Origin: Chthonomonadaceae bacterium
GTDB lineage: Bacteria > Armatimonadota > Chthonomonadetes > Chthonomonadales > Chthonomonadaceae
Length of the DNA: 5,936 bases
Reading direction: 5' to 3'
Assembly: GCA_025355115.1 (NCBI GenBank)
Contig: JANXLO010000713.1
Span: 1-5,936 of the forward strand
The translations under genes were made by a program, and so were the position numbers. Below are positions 1 to 5,936 of the stretch, in pieces. A model generated the notes under the pieces. That model saw only the letters and a program-made list of their open reading frames with translations. It had not been told where the DNA came from and did not search any database. Each line of letters starts with the position of its first letter. Within the stretch, counting starts at the first letter, position 1.

Positions 1-1169
1 GGATCGGAATCGGCCATGCGGGGACGCTCATCTCGGCGATCCTGCTGTTGCTGAAGCAGCAGTGGCGCAACTCGATAAACCGCTTCGCCGAGGCCATGAC
101 GCTCTTCGCTGTCGCTTGCGCGGGCATCTACCCGCTGCTCCACACGGGCCGTCCCTGGAACGCCTACTGGCTGCTGCCGCTCGGCCCCAACATTCTGGGG
201 ATGTGGCCACAGTTCCGCAGCCCGCTGCTCTGGGACGTCTTCGCGGTCTCTACGTACGCTACAGTCTCCCTGCTCTTCTGGTATGTCGGGCTGATCCCCG
301 ATCTCGCGATGCTCCGCGACAAGGCCACGTCGCGCCCACTCAAGATGCTGTTCGCGGTCGGCGCGCTCGGCTGGCGAGGCGCGTCGCGCCACTGGTCTCG
401 CTATGAGACGGCCTACATGGTGCTGGCAGGCATCTCGGCTCCGCTCGTCCTCTCGGTGCACACGATCGTCTCCTTCGACTTCGCCGTGGGGATCGTGCCA
501 GGCTGGCACACCACCATCTTCCCGCCCTACTTCGTCGCGGGAGCCGTCTATGCTGGGTTTGCGATGGTGCTTACCGTAGGCATTCCTGTTCGAGCATGGT
601 ACGGCCTGAGGGACATGATCACCATGAAGCACATCGACTGGATGTGCAAGATCATGCTCTTGACCGGTCTGATCGTCTTCTACGGCTATATCCTGGAAGT
701 CTTCTTCGGCTGGTTCAGCGGCGACAAGTACGAGTGGGCGATCATTCTGAACCGCTTCTTCGGGCCGTATAAGTTCACTTACTACGCGCTTCTGCTCTGC
801 AACGGGGTCATCCCGCAGCTGCTCTGGAGCCCGAGAGTGCGGCGCAACATCCCGCTCGTTTTCATCATCTCGCAGTTCGTCAGCATCGGCATGTTCCTGG
901 AGCGTTTCGTCATCATCCCGGTCAGTCTGCACCGCGACTACGTGCCCTCTTCCTGGGGCTACTATACGCCGACCTTCTGGGACTGGTCGATGTTCATCGG
1001 AACGATGGGCTTCTTCACCACCCTGATGTTCCTGTTCATTCGCTTCCTCCCGATCATCAACATGTTCGAGATCAAGGAGCTGCTCTTCCGCAAAAAGCAC
1101 GAGGAGGACGATGGGCACAGCGACAGTCATGCCCCGGCCGCACTCCCGGCTGCGGAAGCCGCCGAGTAA
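1..1169 (+). CDS. actC: Alternative complex III subunit ActC (NrfD-like polytopic membrane subunit), 5'-truncated by window edge
   Basis: This is the NrfD/PsrC-family membrane subunit of ACIII, which in solved complexes holds the quinol-oxidising site next to the ActB iron-sulfur subunit. The frame is open from the window edge (first whole codon at 3) to TAA at 1167-1169, giving 388 visible residues; a TTG at 48 is not the start, because the family sequence [11 protein letters not shown] is read in frame upstream of it. About 80 N-terminal residues, including helix 1, are missing. Nine hydrophobic helices are visible, matching the last nine of the ten expected. Family signatures include [12 protein letters not shown], the TGRPW turn, [16 protein letters not shown], and [27 protein letters not shown] with His (codon 459) and Asp (codon 477). 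The latter are candidate quinol-pocket residues, by analogy only. The C-terminal tail is charged, His/Asp-rich and then Ala/Pro-rich. actD follows after 45 bases. Family assignment is very secure. Confidence 0.96.
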   Translation, partial: IGIGHAGTLISAILLLLKQQWRNSINRFAEAMTLFAVACAGIYPLLHTGRPWNAYWLLPLGPNILGMWPQFRSPLLWDVFAVSTYATVSLLFWYVGLIPDLAMLRDKATSRPLKMLFAVGALGWRGASRHWSRYETAYMVLAGISAPLVLSVHTIVSFDFAVGIVPGWHTTIFPPYFVAGAVYAGFAMVLTVGIPVRAWYGLRDMITMKHIDWMCKIMLLTGLIVFYGYILEVFFGWFSGDKYEWAIILNRFFGPYKFTYYALLLCNGVIPQLLWSPRVRRNIPLVFIISQFVSIGMFLERFVIIPVSLHRDYVPSSWGYYTPTFWDWSMFIGTMGFFTTLMFLFIRFLPIINMFEIKELLFRKKHEEDDGHSDSHAPAALPAAEAAE

Positions 1170-1214
1170 GAAAGACTTTGTCAGACACTATCCTGTGAGC
1201 AGCGAGTGACGCCC

Positions 1215-1802
1215 ATGAGTTCAACAGTTTACGGCCTGGTGGCCGAATTTGAAGACACCGATGCCATCCTGGAGGCGGCGGACAAGATTCGCAATGCCGG
1301 CTATCGCCTCGTCGAAGCCTACACGCCCTTTCCTGTGCATGGCCTCGCCGAGAAGATCGCCAAGGAGGACATCCGCGTTCCCTGGCTGATGTTCGGCTGC
1401 GGGATTACGGGACTCTGCGCCGGCTACGGGCTGGAGTGGTCAACCAACTCGCCCTGGGTGGCCAAGATAATGCACAAGGCGCCGGTGGACATCGTCACGC
1501 GCGCCTGGTCCTATCCCATGAATATCGGAGGCAAGCCGTTCCATAGCTGGGTCTCCTTTATCCCCGTAGGCTACGAAATGACCATTCTTTTCACTGCCTT
1601 TGGCGCGGTCTTTGGAATGCTGCTCCTGAACGGCCTGCCCCGCCCGCACCACTCCATTTTCAATGCGAAGAACTTCGAGCGCGCCTCGCAGGATCGGTTC
1701 TTCCTATGCATCGAAGCGGCGGACCCGAAGTTCGACTACGAGAACACCTGGGAGTTCCTGCTGAGCCTGCATCCGGCGGACGTTTCGGAAGTGGAGCGAT
1801 AA
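1215..1802 (+). CDS. actD: Alternative complex III subunit ActD (DUF3341 family)
   Basis: ActD is a small membrane-anchored ACIII subunit without cofactors; in ACIII structures it packs beside the ActC/ActF membrane core. The 195-residue product has an N-terminal alpha/beta domain (about 4-50) carrying the diagnostic stretch AGYRLVEAYTPFPVHGL (28-44). Two membrane helices follow (about 57-75 and 118-138), the first after VPW and the second after FIPVGYE, and then a soluble tail to residue 195. I chose ATG 1215 (MSSTVYGLVAEF) because family members begin a few residues before the GLVAEF strand. An in-frame GTG at 1206 would add only three residues and has no better ribosome site; the purine-rich GCGAG at 1202-1206 is weak for either. 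Length and motif order are normal. The gene lies 45 bases after actC and 4 bases before actE, so co-expression is expected. Confidence 0.95.
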   Translation: MSSTVYGLVAEFEDTDAILEAADKIRNAGYRLVEAYTPFPVHGLAEKIAKEDIRVPWLMFGCGITGLCAGYGLEWSTNSPWVAKIMHKAPVDIVTRAWSYPMNIGGKPFHSWVSFIPVGYEMTILFTAFGAVFGMLLLNGLPRPHHSIFNAKNFERASQDRFFLCIEAADPKFDYENTWEFLLSLHPADVSEVER

Positions 1803-1806
1803 GAGG

Positions 1807-2499
1807 ATGGAATTGACGAACAAAACCGAAAATCGAAGCCGAATGCGCCGCATGGCGCTGGGCATGGCGGCTGGCTCCGTCGGCCTCTTTCTGCTGGCCG
1901 GCTGCCATATCGACATGTGGGTGCAGAAGAAGGTCAAGCCGCAGACCCCCAGCGAATTCTTCGCGGACGGCAGCGGCTCGCGTCCTCCACTCGCTCACAC
2001 CATAGCGCGAGGCGGCCTGAAAACCGACGAACAGTACTTCACGGGCTACACCGGCGGGCAGATGCAGGACGGCAGGCTGGTGGGAGCGACCTACGTGGAG
2101 ACCATTCCGCTCGCCGCGTACAGGGCATTCGATAGTGACAAGCACAAAATGCTGGAGCGCGGGCGCGAGCGATTCGACATCTTCTGCTCGCCATGCCACG
2201 GCAAAATCGGGGACGGCAAAGGGATGATCGCCCTGCGCGGCTTCAACTCGAAGCGCCCCGTAGGCAATTACCACACGGAGCGGCTGCGCAAAATGCCGAT
2301 CGGCCACTTCTATGACGTGATCACCAACGGCTACGGCACGATGACGCCGCGGGCGTTCCAGGTCGAGCAGGCGGATCGCTGGGCCATCGCCGCCTACATC
2401 CGTGTGCTGCAGACCAGCCAGAACGCGGACCCCGCCGACCTTTTGCCGGAGAAGCCGCATACCATGGGCGCCCCAGCGCCGGAAGCGGCGAAAGAGTAG
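1807..2499 (+). CDS. actE: Alternative complex III subunit ActE, mono-haem cytochrome c lipoprotein
   Basis: ActE is the periplasmic mono-haem cytochrome c of ACIII and the likely exit point for electrons towards the oxidase. The 230-residue protein starts with a Lys/Arg-rich n-region and a hydrophobic stretch ending in the lipobox LAGC (30-33), so the mature protein should be lipid-anchored at Cys33. After it comes the family-typical CHIDMW, then SEFFADGSGSRPP. The haem c site is C127-S-P-C130-H131 in FDIFCSPCHGKIGDGKG, and the likely distal axial ligand is Met179 in NGYGTMTPRAF. The segment DRWAIAAYIRVLQ is the usual C-terminal cytochrome c helix. The tail is Pro/Ala/Glu-rich. ATG 1807 is favoured by GGAG at 1793-1796, 10 bases upstream; an in-frame ATG at 1843 would leave a shorter signal peptide and cannot be excluded. 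The gene begins 4 bases after actD stops. Confidence 0.95.
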   Translation: MELTNKTENRSRMRRMALGMAAGSVGLFLLAGCHIDMWVQKKVKPQTPSEFFADGSGSRPPLAHTIARGGLKTDEQYFTGYTGGQMQDGRLVGATYVETIPLAAYRAFDSDKHKMLERGRERFDIFCSPCHGKIGDGKGMIALRGFNSKRPVGNYHTERLRKMPIGHFYDVITNGYGTMTPRAFQVEQADRWAIAAYIRVLQTSQNADPADLLPEKPHTMGAPAPEAAKE

Positions 2500-2502
2500 G
2501 CC

Positions 2503-2506
2503 GGAG
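2503..2506 (+). promoter_or_regulatory. Ribosome binding site of actF (GGAG)
   Basis: GGAG sits six bases before the ATG at 2513, but directly abuts the in-frame ATG at 2507. The spacing therefore favours 2513 as the true start of actF. Confidence 0.65.
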
Positions 2507-2512
2507 ATGACT

Positions 2513-3709
2513 ATGACGACACAGGAAACGATGCCTCCGGGCCTTGCCCGCCTGGGCAAAATTGGGGTCGCGCTTGCCGTTCTCGGCGGCGTCGCCTTTC
2601 TAGGCGGCATTGCGATGCTTCATGAAGAGAAGATGTTCTGGGAAGCCTACTTCTTTGGATGGCTAATCTGGACGTGCTACGGCCTTGGCTGCTTTGGGCT
2701 GATGCTGCTGCAGACGGTCATCCGATCCAACTGGGGCTACCCTGTCATGCGGCTGTTCGAGGCAGGCGCGAAGACGCTGCCGTTGATGTTTCTGCTGTTC
2801 CTTCCCTTGGCGTTCAGAGGAGCCTACTTCCTCTACCCCTGGGCCGATCACGCCATGGTTATGAAGGATCCCGTGCTGCAGCACCGCTCCGGCATGATGA
2901 ACGTTCCCGGCTTCGCCATCCGCGGCCTGCTCTATTTCGCGTTTTGGACATTCTGCACGCTCTACCTGACCCGCCTGACGAAGGCGCAGGATGAGACGGG
3001 CAATGAGGCCCTGGCGCAGAACCGCACCAACTTCGCCGCCGGAGCAATGGTCGTCCACGGAATCCTGGTCACCTTCGCCGTGCTCGACTGGGTGATGACT
3101 CTGGAGCCGGACTGGTACTCGACGATCTTCGGCGTCTGGTTCATCATCGGTCAGACTCTCTCGGCGATGGGCCTGGTCACTGTCATCGGATCGAAGGGAT
3201 ATGCGGCCAATCGCGCCCCCTGGACGAGGGAAGTCGTGACCGAGACAGTGCGCAGGGACTGGGGCAACATGCTCCTGATGCTGACCATGGTCTGGGCCTA
3301 CTTCTCGCTATCGCAGTGGCTCATCATCTGGAACGGCAACCTGCCGCAGGAGATCGTCTTCTACGTCCATCGCTTTCAGGGCAACTGGATATACGTCGGC
3401 GCGTTCATCGTGATCTTCCAGTTTTTCGTGCCTTTCCTGGCGCTGCTTTCGGGAAAGACGAAGCGCTATCCCGGCCTGCTCTCCACGGTGGCCGCATGGC
3501 TGATGATCATGCGCCTCATCGACTTGACCTGGCATGTTCTGCCGATCTTCCACGGCGGCAGTATGGCCATCGTGCTGCTGGCCTATGCGGCGGTGGCCGC
3601 TTTCGGAGGCCTCTGGCTGGCGCTGTTCGTCAGACTTCTCGGTGCGAATTCGCTGGTGCAGTCGCCGCAATTTGTGAACGGCTACCGTGAGGTGAAACAT
3701 CATGCATGA
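2513..3709 (+). CDS. actF: Alternative complex III subunit ActF (NrfD-like, 'quinol:cytochrome c oxidoreductase quinone-binding subunit 2')
   Basis: ActF is the second polytopic membrane subunit of ACIII, a structural relative of ActC. Database names call it quinone-binding, although published structures place the functional quinol site in ActC, so I would not claim a site here. The 398-residue product has ten hydrophobic helices, starting near residues 16-36 and ending with the helix before FVRLLG. Diagnostic segments are MMNVPGFAIRGLLYFAFW, LDWVMTLEPDWYSTIFG (Asp192, Glu198, Trp201) and LSQWLIIWNGNLPQE (Gln268, Trp273, Asn276, Pro278, Glu280). ATG 2513 is chosen for its ribosome site; an ATG two codons earlier (2507) is the alternative. 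A longer in-frame reading back to GTG 2402 lies inside actE and has a non-family Arg/Pro-rich sequence, so it is rejected. The stop overlaps the next gene by 8 bases. Confidence 0.95.
   Translation: MTTQETMPPGLARLGKIGVALAVLGGVAFLGGIAMLHEEKMFWEAYFFGWLIWTCYGLGCFGLMLLQTVIRSNWGYPVMRLFEAGAKTLPLMFLLFLPLAFRGAYFLYPWADHAMVMKDPVLQHRSGMMNVPGFAIRGLLYFAFWTFCTLYLTRLTKAQDETGNEALAQNRTNFAAGAMVVHGILVTFAVLDWVMTLEPDWYSTIFGVWFIIGQTLSAMGLVTVIGSKGYAANRAPWTREVVTETVRRDWGNMLLMLTMVWAYFSLSQWLIIWNGNLPQEIVFYVHRFQGNWIYVGAFIVIFQFFVPFLALLSGKTKRYPGLLSTVAAWLMIMRLIDLTWHVLPIFHGGSMAIVLLAYAAVAAFGGLWLALFVRLLGANSLVQSPQFVNGYREVKHHA
3689..3694 (+). promoter_or_regulatory. Ribosome binding site of the 191-aa gene (GAGGTG) inside the end of actF
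   Basis: GAGGTG lies seven bases before ATG 3702 and within the last codons of actF. It supports the ATG 3702 start and implies that ribosomes finishing actF are close to the next initiation site. Confidence 0.65.
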
Positions 3710-4277
3710 CGAAAAAACGACCGCGCACTCCACCGAGCACGCGGAGACGCTCGGATATGAGGACAGCGACGTTGCGATTCCGGTTCTGATGAAGTGGGGC
3801 TTCTCACTGGCGGTCTTCGTCGGCGTGACCTCCCTGATCGTCCTCGGCGTCTACGCCCTGCTGGTCCGGCAGTTCGCCACGCGTAATGAGCCAGTGAAGC
3901 TCGACATTGCACGCAGGTTCCCGGCCGATGGCGTTCCGCAGCTTCAAGTCGATCCGGTGAAGGACATCAAGAACTTCCGCCGCGACGAGAAGCGGCATGT
4001 GACCGGCCAGGGCGTATGGAAGGACGGCGACGGCAAGGACGCAAACTACATCTCCATCGACCGGGCGATGAAAATCGTCGAGGCGAAAGGGCTGCCCATC
4101 CAGAGCGCAGACGCCTCAGCCAAGGACGTCACGCCTCCCGCGGTGGATCGAGGATTCGTGGACAATCCACTGCCCGCCGAGGACGGCGGCAGGAGCGATG
4201 TGCCCGGCAGGACGGGAACCGTGAACGGCGTATCGCCGGACGACGCGAGTTTCCAGCAGAAGCTGCCCGGAATGTGA
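3702..4277 (+). CDS. Single-pass membrane protein of unknown function in ACIII/SCO/cox cluster
   Basis: I do not recognise a characterised function for this 191-residue protein. What can be seen: a hydrophilic His/Glu/Thr-rich N-terminus (1-25); one strong membrane helix (about 33-55, ending YALLVRQF); then a soluble, charged domain. It contains a P-x-LQVDP segment, a region rich in Lys/Arg/Asp, and YISIDRAMKIVEAKGLP (116-132). From memory, a 'single helix, then LQ..P, then rIPIdrAM...GLP' layout recurs in small proteins beside SCO and oxidase genes; this resemblance is unchecked. The C-terminal third is Pro/Asp/Gly-rich and probably disordered. No cysteine or cofactor motif is present. With no cleavable signal, the positive-inside rule is ambiguous, but a periplasmic C-terminal domain is the likelier topology. 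ATG 3702 overlaps the actF stop by 8 bases, suggesting translational coupling; sco follows after 35 bases. An assembly, linker or accessory ACIII/oxidase role is inference. Confidence 0.85.
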   Translation: MHDEKTTAHSTEHAETLGYEDSDVAIPVLMKWGFSLAVFVGVTSLIVLGVYALLVRQFATRNEPVKLDIARRFPADGVPQLQVDPVKDIKNFRRDEKRHVTGQGVWKDGDGKDANYISIDRAMKIVEAKGLPIQSADASAKDVTPPAVDRGFVDNPLPAEDGGRSDVPGRTGTVNGVSPDDASFQQKLPGM

Positions 4278-4278
4278 A

Positions 4279-4294
4279 CGGCCCGCAGCGGCCG
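4279..4294 (+). other. Short GC hairpin between the 191-aa gene and sco
   Basis: CGGCC (4279-4283) and GGCCG (4290-4294) form a perfect five-base-pair stem with a six-base loop. It lies in the 35-base gap, just ahead of the purine-rich AAGGA (4296-4300). No T run follows, so it is not an intrinsic terminator. In GC-rich DNA such a stem can arise by chance. Confidence 0.3.
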
Positions 4295-4312
4295 GAAGGA
4301 ACGGGGCGAGAG

Positions 4313-5209
4313 ATGATGACCCGACAATTCAAGAACCTATTTAAAATCGCATTGATGGCAGGCGTATTGCTCGGCGGGAAGGCCCTTATCGGCGGGAACA
4401 CTGCGGCGGCGCAGTCAGCCGTCAAGCCCAACGTCAACACCGATTCCAACATCGGCATAGATCAGAAGCTGGACGCGCAGATCCCGCTCGACCTGACCTT
4501 CACCGATCAGACGGGCAAGCAAGTCAAGCTCAAGGAGTATTTCGGTGATAAGCCTGTCGTGCTGGCGCTGCCCTTCTATCGCTGCGCGGGAATGTGCACT
4601 TTGGAGCTGGACGGCATGGCGAAGGCCTTCAACGCCATCTCATTCACCGCCGGCAAAGAGTTCAACGCGGTGACGCTCAGCATAGACCCCAAGGAGACCT
4701 GGACGCTCGCCGCCGCCAAGCAGCGCGTCTACCTGGACAACTACCCGCGCCCCGAGGCGAAGCAGGGCTGGAGCTTCCTGACCGGAAGCAACGAGAACAT
4801 ACACAAGCTGGCGCAGGCGGTCGGATTTCGCTACATTATCGACCCGAAGACTCAGCAGCCCATACATGCCGTCGGGATCATCGTCATCACCCCTGAGGGC
4901 CGCGTCTCGCGATATCTGCTCGGGGTCGACTACTCCCCGAAGGATCTGAAGCTTTGCCTGGTCGACGCCTCGCACAATAAGATCGGCTCCTTGGTGGACA
5001 AGTTCACTCTGCTCTGCTCCCACTACGATCCGACGACAAGCCGCTATGGCGTGGCTATAGACCGGATCATCAAGTTCACATGCTCCCTGACGGTGCTGAT
5101 CCTCGGCAGCGCGATCCTGCTGCTGTTCCGCTTCGAGAAGCAGCGCAACGCGGAGCTGGCGGCGTCCGGCCTGCTTCTCCCTGTCGACAAGAGCGGCGCC
5201 AAAACTTAG
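4313..5209 (+). CDS. sco: SCO1/SenC-family copper chaperone / thiol reductase, with C-terminal membrane anchor
   Basis: SCO proteins are thioredoxin-fold proteins that bind copper and help build the CuA site of cytochrome c oxidase subunit II. The 298-residue product has the copper-binding set intact: C91-A-G-M-C95 after ALPFYR, and His185 in QPIHAVGIIVITPEGRVSRY, plus the family segment SIDPKETW. An N-terminal signal peptide is likely (hydrophobic core about 12-28, possible cleavage after the AAA before Gln34). The C-terminus carries a second hydrophobic helix (about 252-275) followed by a basic FRFEKQRN, so the mature protein would be held by a C-terminal anchor. Just before it is LLCSHYDPTTSRYG with an extra Cys235-x-His237. 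ATG 4313 and 4316 are both possible; AAGGA at 4296-4300 is rather far and GGCGAGAG is close, so the choice is uncertain. An in-frame extension upstream runs through the preceding gene and is rejected. The gene sits directly ahead of coxB, its expected client. Confidence 0.93.
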   Translation: MMTRQFKNLFKIALMAGVLLGGKALIGGNTAAAQSAVKPNVNTDSNIGIDQKLDAQIPLDLTFTDQTGKQVKLKEYFGDKPVVLALPFYRCAGMCTLELDGMAKAFNAISFTAGKEFNAVTLSIDPKETWTLAAAKQRVYLDNYPRPEAKQGWSFLTGSNENIHKLAQAVGFRYIIDPKTQQPIHAVGIIVITPEGRVSRYLLGVDYSPKDLKLCLVDASHNKIGSLVDKFTLLCSHYDPTTSRYGVAIDRIIKFTCSLTVLILGSAILLLFRFEKQRNAELAASGLLLPVDKSGAKT

Positions 5210-5222
5210 AGAGCAAGATTTC

Positions 5223-5251
5223 CGTCCCTGCGGACGATTGGCGAAACGCCA
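5223..5251 (+). other. Two adjacent short hairpins in the sco-coxB gap
   Basis: The 91-base gap 5210-5300 is the longest non-coding stretch here. It holds CGTCC-ctgc-GGACG (5223-5236, five pairs, four-base loop), then TGGCG-aaa-CGCCA (5239-5251, five pairs, three-base loop), followed by ATAAAAG. There is no T run on the + strand, so an intrinsic terminator is not supported. An RNA processing or stability role is possible, as is chance. I see no convincing -35/-10 pair in the gap. Confidence 0.35.
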
Positions 5252-5288
5252 TAAAAGACGGATGCGATGCGCACCCGCCCTCGAAATC

Positions 5289-5293
5289 GGAGG
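5289..5293 (+). promoter_or_regulatory. Ribosome binding site of coxB (GGAGG)
   Basis: GGAGG lies seven bases before ATG 5301 and is the best Shine-Dalgarno match in the window. It fixes the coxB start and predicts efficient, independent initiation despite the 91-base gap. Confidence 0.75.
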
Positions 5294-5300
5294 CGTTTGG

Positions 5301-5936
5301 ATGAATTTTCCTTTTCTGCCGGAGCGGGCTTCCACCTTCTCCGATCAAGTGGATACGCTGGGACTGGTGCTGACCACGCTGACGATCTTCTTCAGCGCCC
5401 TGGTCGCCGCTCTGCTGCTCTTTTTCGCCGTGCGCTATCGGCGCGGCAGCAAGGCGGATCGCTCCAAGCCGCAGCACCACAACCTTGTCCTGGAGCTGAC
5501 CTGGTCGATCATCCCGCTCATTCTGGGGCTGGTGGTGTTCGCCATGGCCGTCATCCCCTACACGGAGATCTACAACCCGCCTGCCAATGCCGAGGAGATA
5601 TTCGTGATCGGCAAACAGTGGATGTGGCACCTGGAGCATGCCGACGGCGTGCGCGAGAACAACGAGTTGCACGTTCCGACCGGGCGCGCGTTCAAGCTCA
5701 CCATTATCTCTCAGGACGTCATCCACGGCTTCTACATTCCGGCGTTCCGCATCAAGCGCGATGCGCTTCCCGGCCGATACAACACGGTCTGGTTCAATGC
5801 CACGCGCCCCGGTAAGTACCATCTGTTCTGCACCGAGTACTGCGGAACTAACCACTCGGAGATGGGCGGCTGGGTCTATGTCATGACCCCCGCCGATTAC
5901 GCCACCTGGCTCAAGACCGGCGCGACCAAGCACAAG
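5301..5936 (+). CDS. coxB: Cytochrome c oxidase subunit II (CuA subunit), 3'-truncated by window edge
   Basis: Subunit II accepts electrons from cytochrome c (or ActE) at the binuclear CuA centre and passes them to subunit I. The frame is open from ATG 5301 to the window end, giving 212 residues with no stop. Two membrane helices span about 20-45 and 65-90, the second starting LELTWSIIPLI, whose Glu65 matches the conserved glutamate at the K-channel entrance. The electron-entry aromatic patch is KQWMWH (Trp107, Trp109). CuA ligands are complete: His142 in QDVIHGF, then C177-T-E179-Y-C181-G-T-N-H185-S-E-M188. The first histidine is followed by Gly, where Ser is usual in the family. No signal peptide is evident at MNFPFLPERAS. 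The visible part ends in DYATWLKTGATKHK, where an ordinary subunit II would finish. Whether a fused cytochrome c domain follows (caa3 type) cannot be seen. Confidence 0.96.
   Translation, partial: MNFPFLPERASTFSDQVDTLGLVLTTLTIFFSALVAALLLFFAVRYRRGSKADRSKPQHHNLVLELTWSIIPLILGLVVFAMAVIPYTEIYNPPANAEEIFVIGKQWMWHLEHADGVRENNELHVPTGRAFKLTIISQDVIHGFYIPAFRIKRDALPGRYNTVWFNATRPGKYHLFCTEYCGTNHSEMGGWVYVMTPADYATWLKTGATKHK

Noticed and set aside
1178..1192. Possible promoter TTGTCA with CACTAT between actC and actD
   Set aside because: The two boxes are only three bases apart, far from the spacing of about 17 needed for a sigma-70 promoter.
2402..2512. N-terminal extension of ActF from GTG 2402
   Set aside because: The extra residues are out-of-frame actE sequence, Arg/Pro-rich, with no ribosome site; ATG 2513 has a well-spaced GGAG.
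1660..2610. 316-aa open frame on the minus strand
   Set aside because: It lies opposite actD, actE and actF, is rich in Arg/His/Ala with no recognisable domain, and is what GC-rich coding DNA gives in the antisense frame.
4016..4312. N-terminal extension of SCO into the 191-aa gene
   Set aside because: The extension is highly basic, out-of-frame sequence of the upstream gene; a proper signal peptide begins at 4313.
5223..5251. Intrinsic terminator between sco and coxB
   Set aside because: The stems are only five pairs each and no T run follows on the + strand.
4640..5335. 231-aa open frame on the minus strand
   Set aside because: It is antisense to the conserved SCO thioredoxin fold, with no convincing start site or family resemblance.
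5267..5815. 182-aa + strand frame overlapping the coxB start
   Set aside because: It is a different frame from coxB, which carries all subunit II motifs and a strong ribosome site at 5289-5293.
5076..5933. 285-aa open frame on the minus strand
   Set aside because: It covers the antisense of the sco end and of coxB, whose CuA motifs are certain; its composition is low in structure and no family is recognisable.

Overview
The window is a single, densely packed + strand operon fragment for a bacterial aerobic respiratory chain. It holds the 3' part of an Alternative Complex III (ACIII, quinol:cytochrome c/HiPIP oxidoreductase) operon running directly into a haem-copper cytochrome c oxidase operon. 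In order: actC (5' end cut off by the window edge), actD, actE, actF, a 191-aa single-pass membrane protein of unknown function, an SCO1/SenC copper chaperone, and coxB (cytochrome c oxidase subunit II, 3' end cut off by the window edge). All seven genes point the same way. Gaps are 45, 4, 13, an 8-nt overlap, 35 and 91 bases, so one polycistronic transcript is likely. No RNA gene, mobile element, CRISPR array or convincing internal promoter or terminator was seen.

Organism: the DNA is GC-rich, with G/C-ending codons dominating. A contiguous actABCDEF - small membrane protein - sco - cox layout is known to me from Acidobacteriota and related environmental phyla (Armatimonadota, Verrucomicrobiota, Planctomycetota, some Proteobacteria). 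From memory the ActC and ActE wording feels closest to Acidobacteriota or Armatimonadota, but this is an impression without a database search. The organism is clearly a Gram-negative-type aerobe with a lipoprotein cytochrome c.

Layout: 1-1169 ActC, an NrfD-type polytopic subunit that should carry the quinol site; 1215-1802 ActD, a two-helix anchor with a cytoplasmic domain; 1807-2499 ActE, a mono-haem c lipoprotein; 2513-3709 ActF, a second NrfD-like ten-helix subunit; 3702-4277 the unknown protein; 4313-5209 SCO; 5301-5936 CoxB with an intact CuA site.

How they work together: ActC with the upstream ActA/ActB (not in the window) oxidises quinol. Electrons pass through FeS clusters and haems to mono-haem ActE, which can hand them to the CuA centre of CoxB. 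SCO would deliver copper to, or reduce, that CuA site. Co-transcription fits the known ACIII-oxidase supercomplexes. The least explained component is the 191-aa protein between actF and sco.
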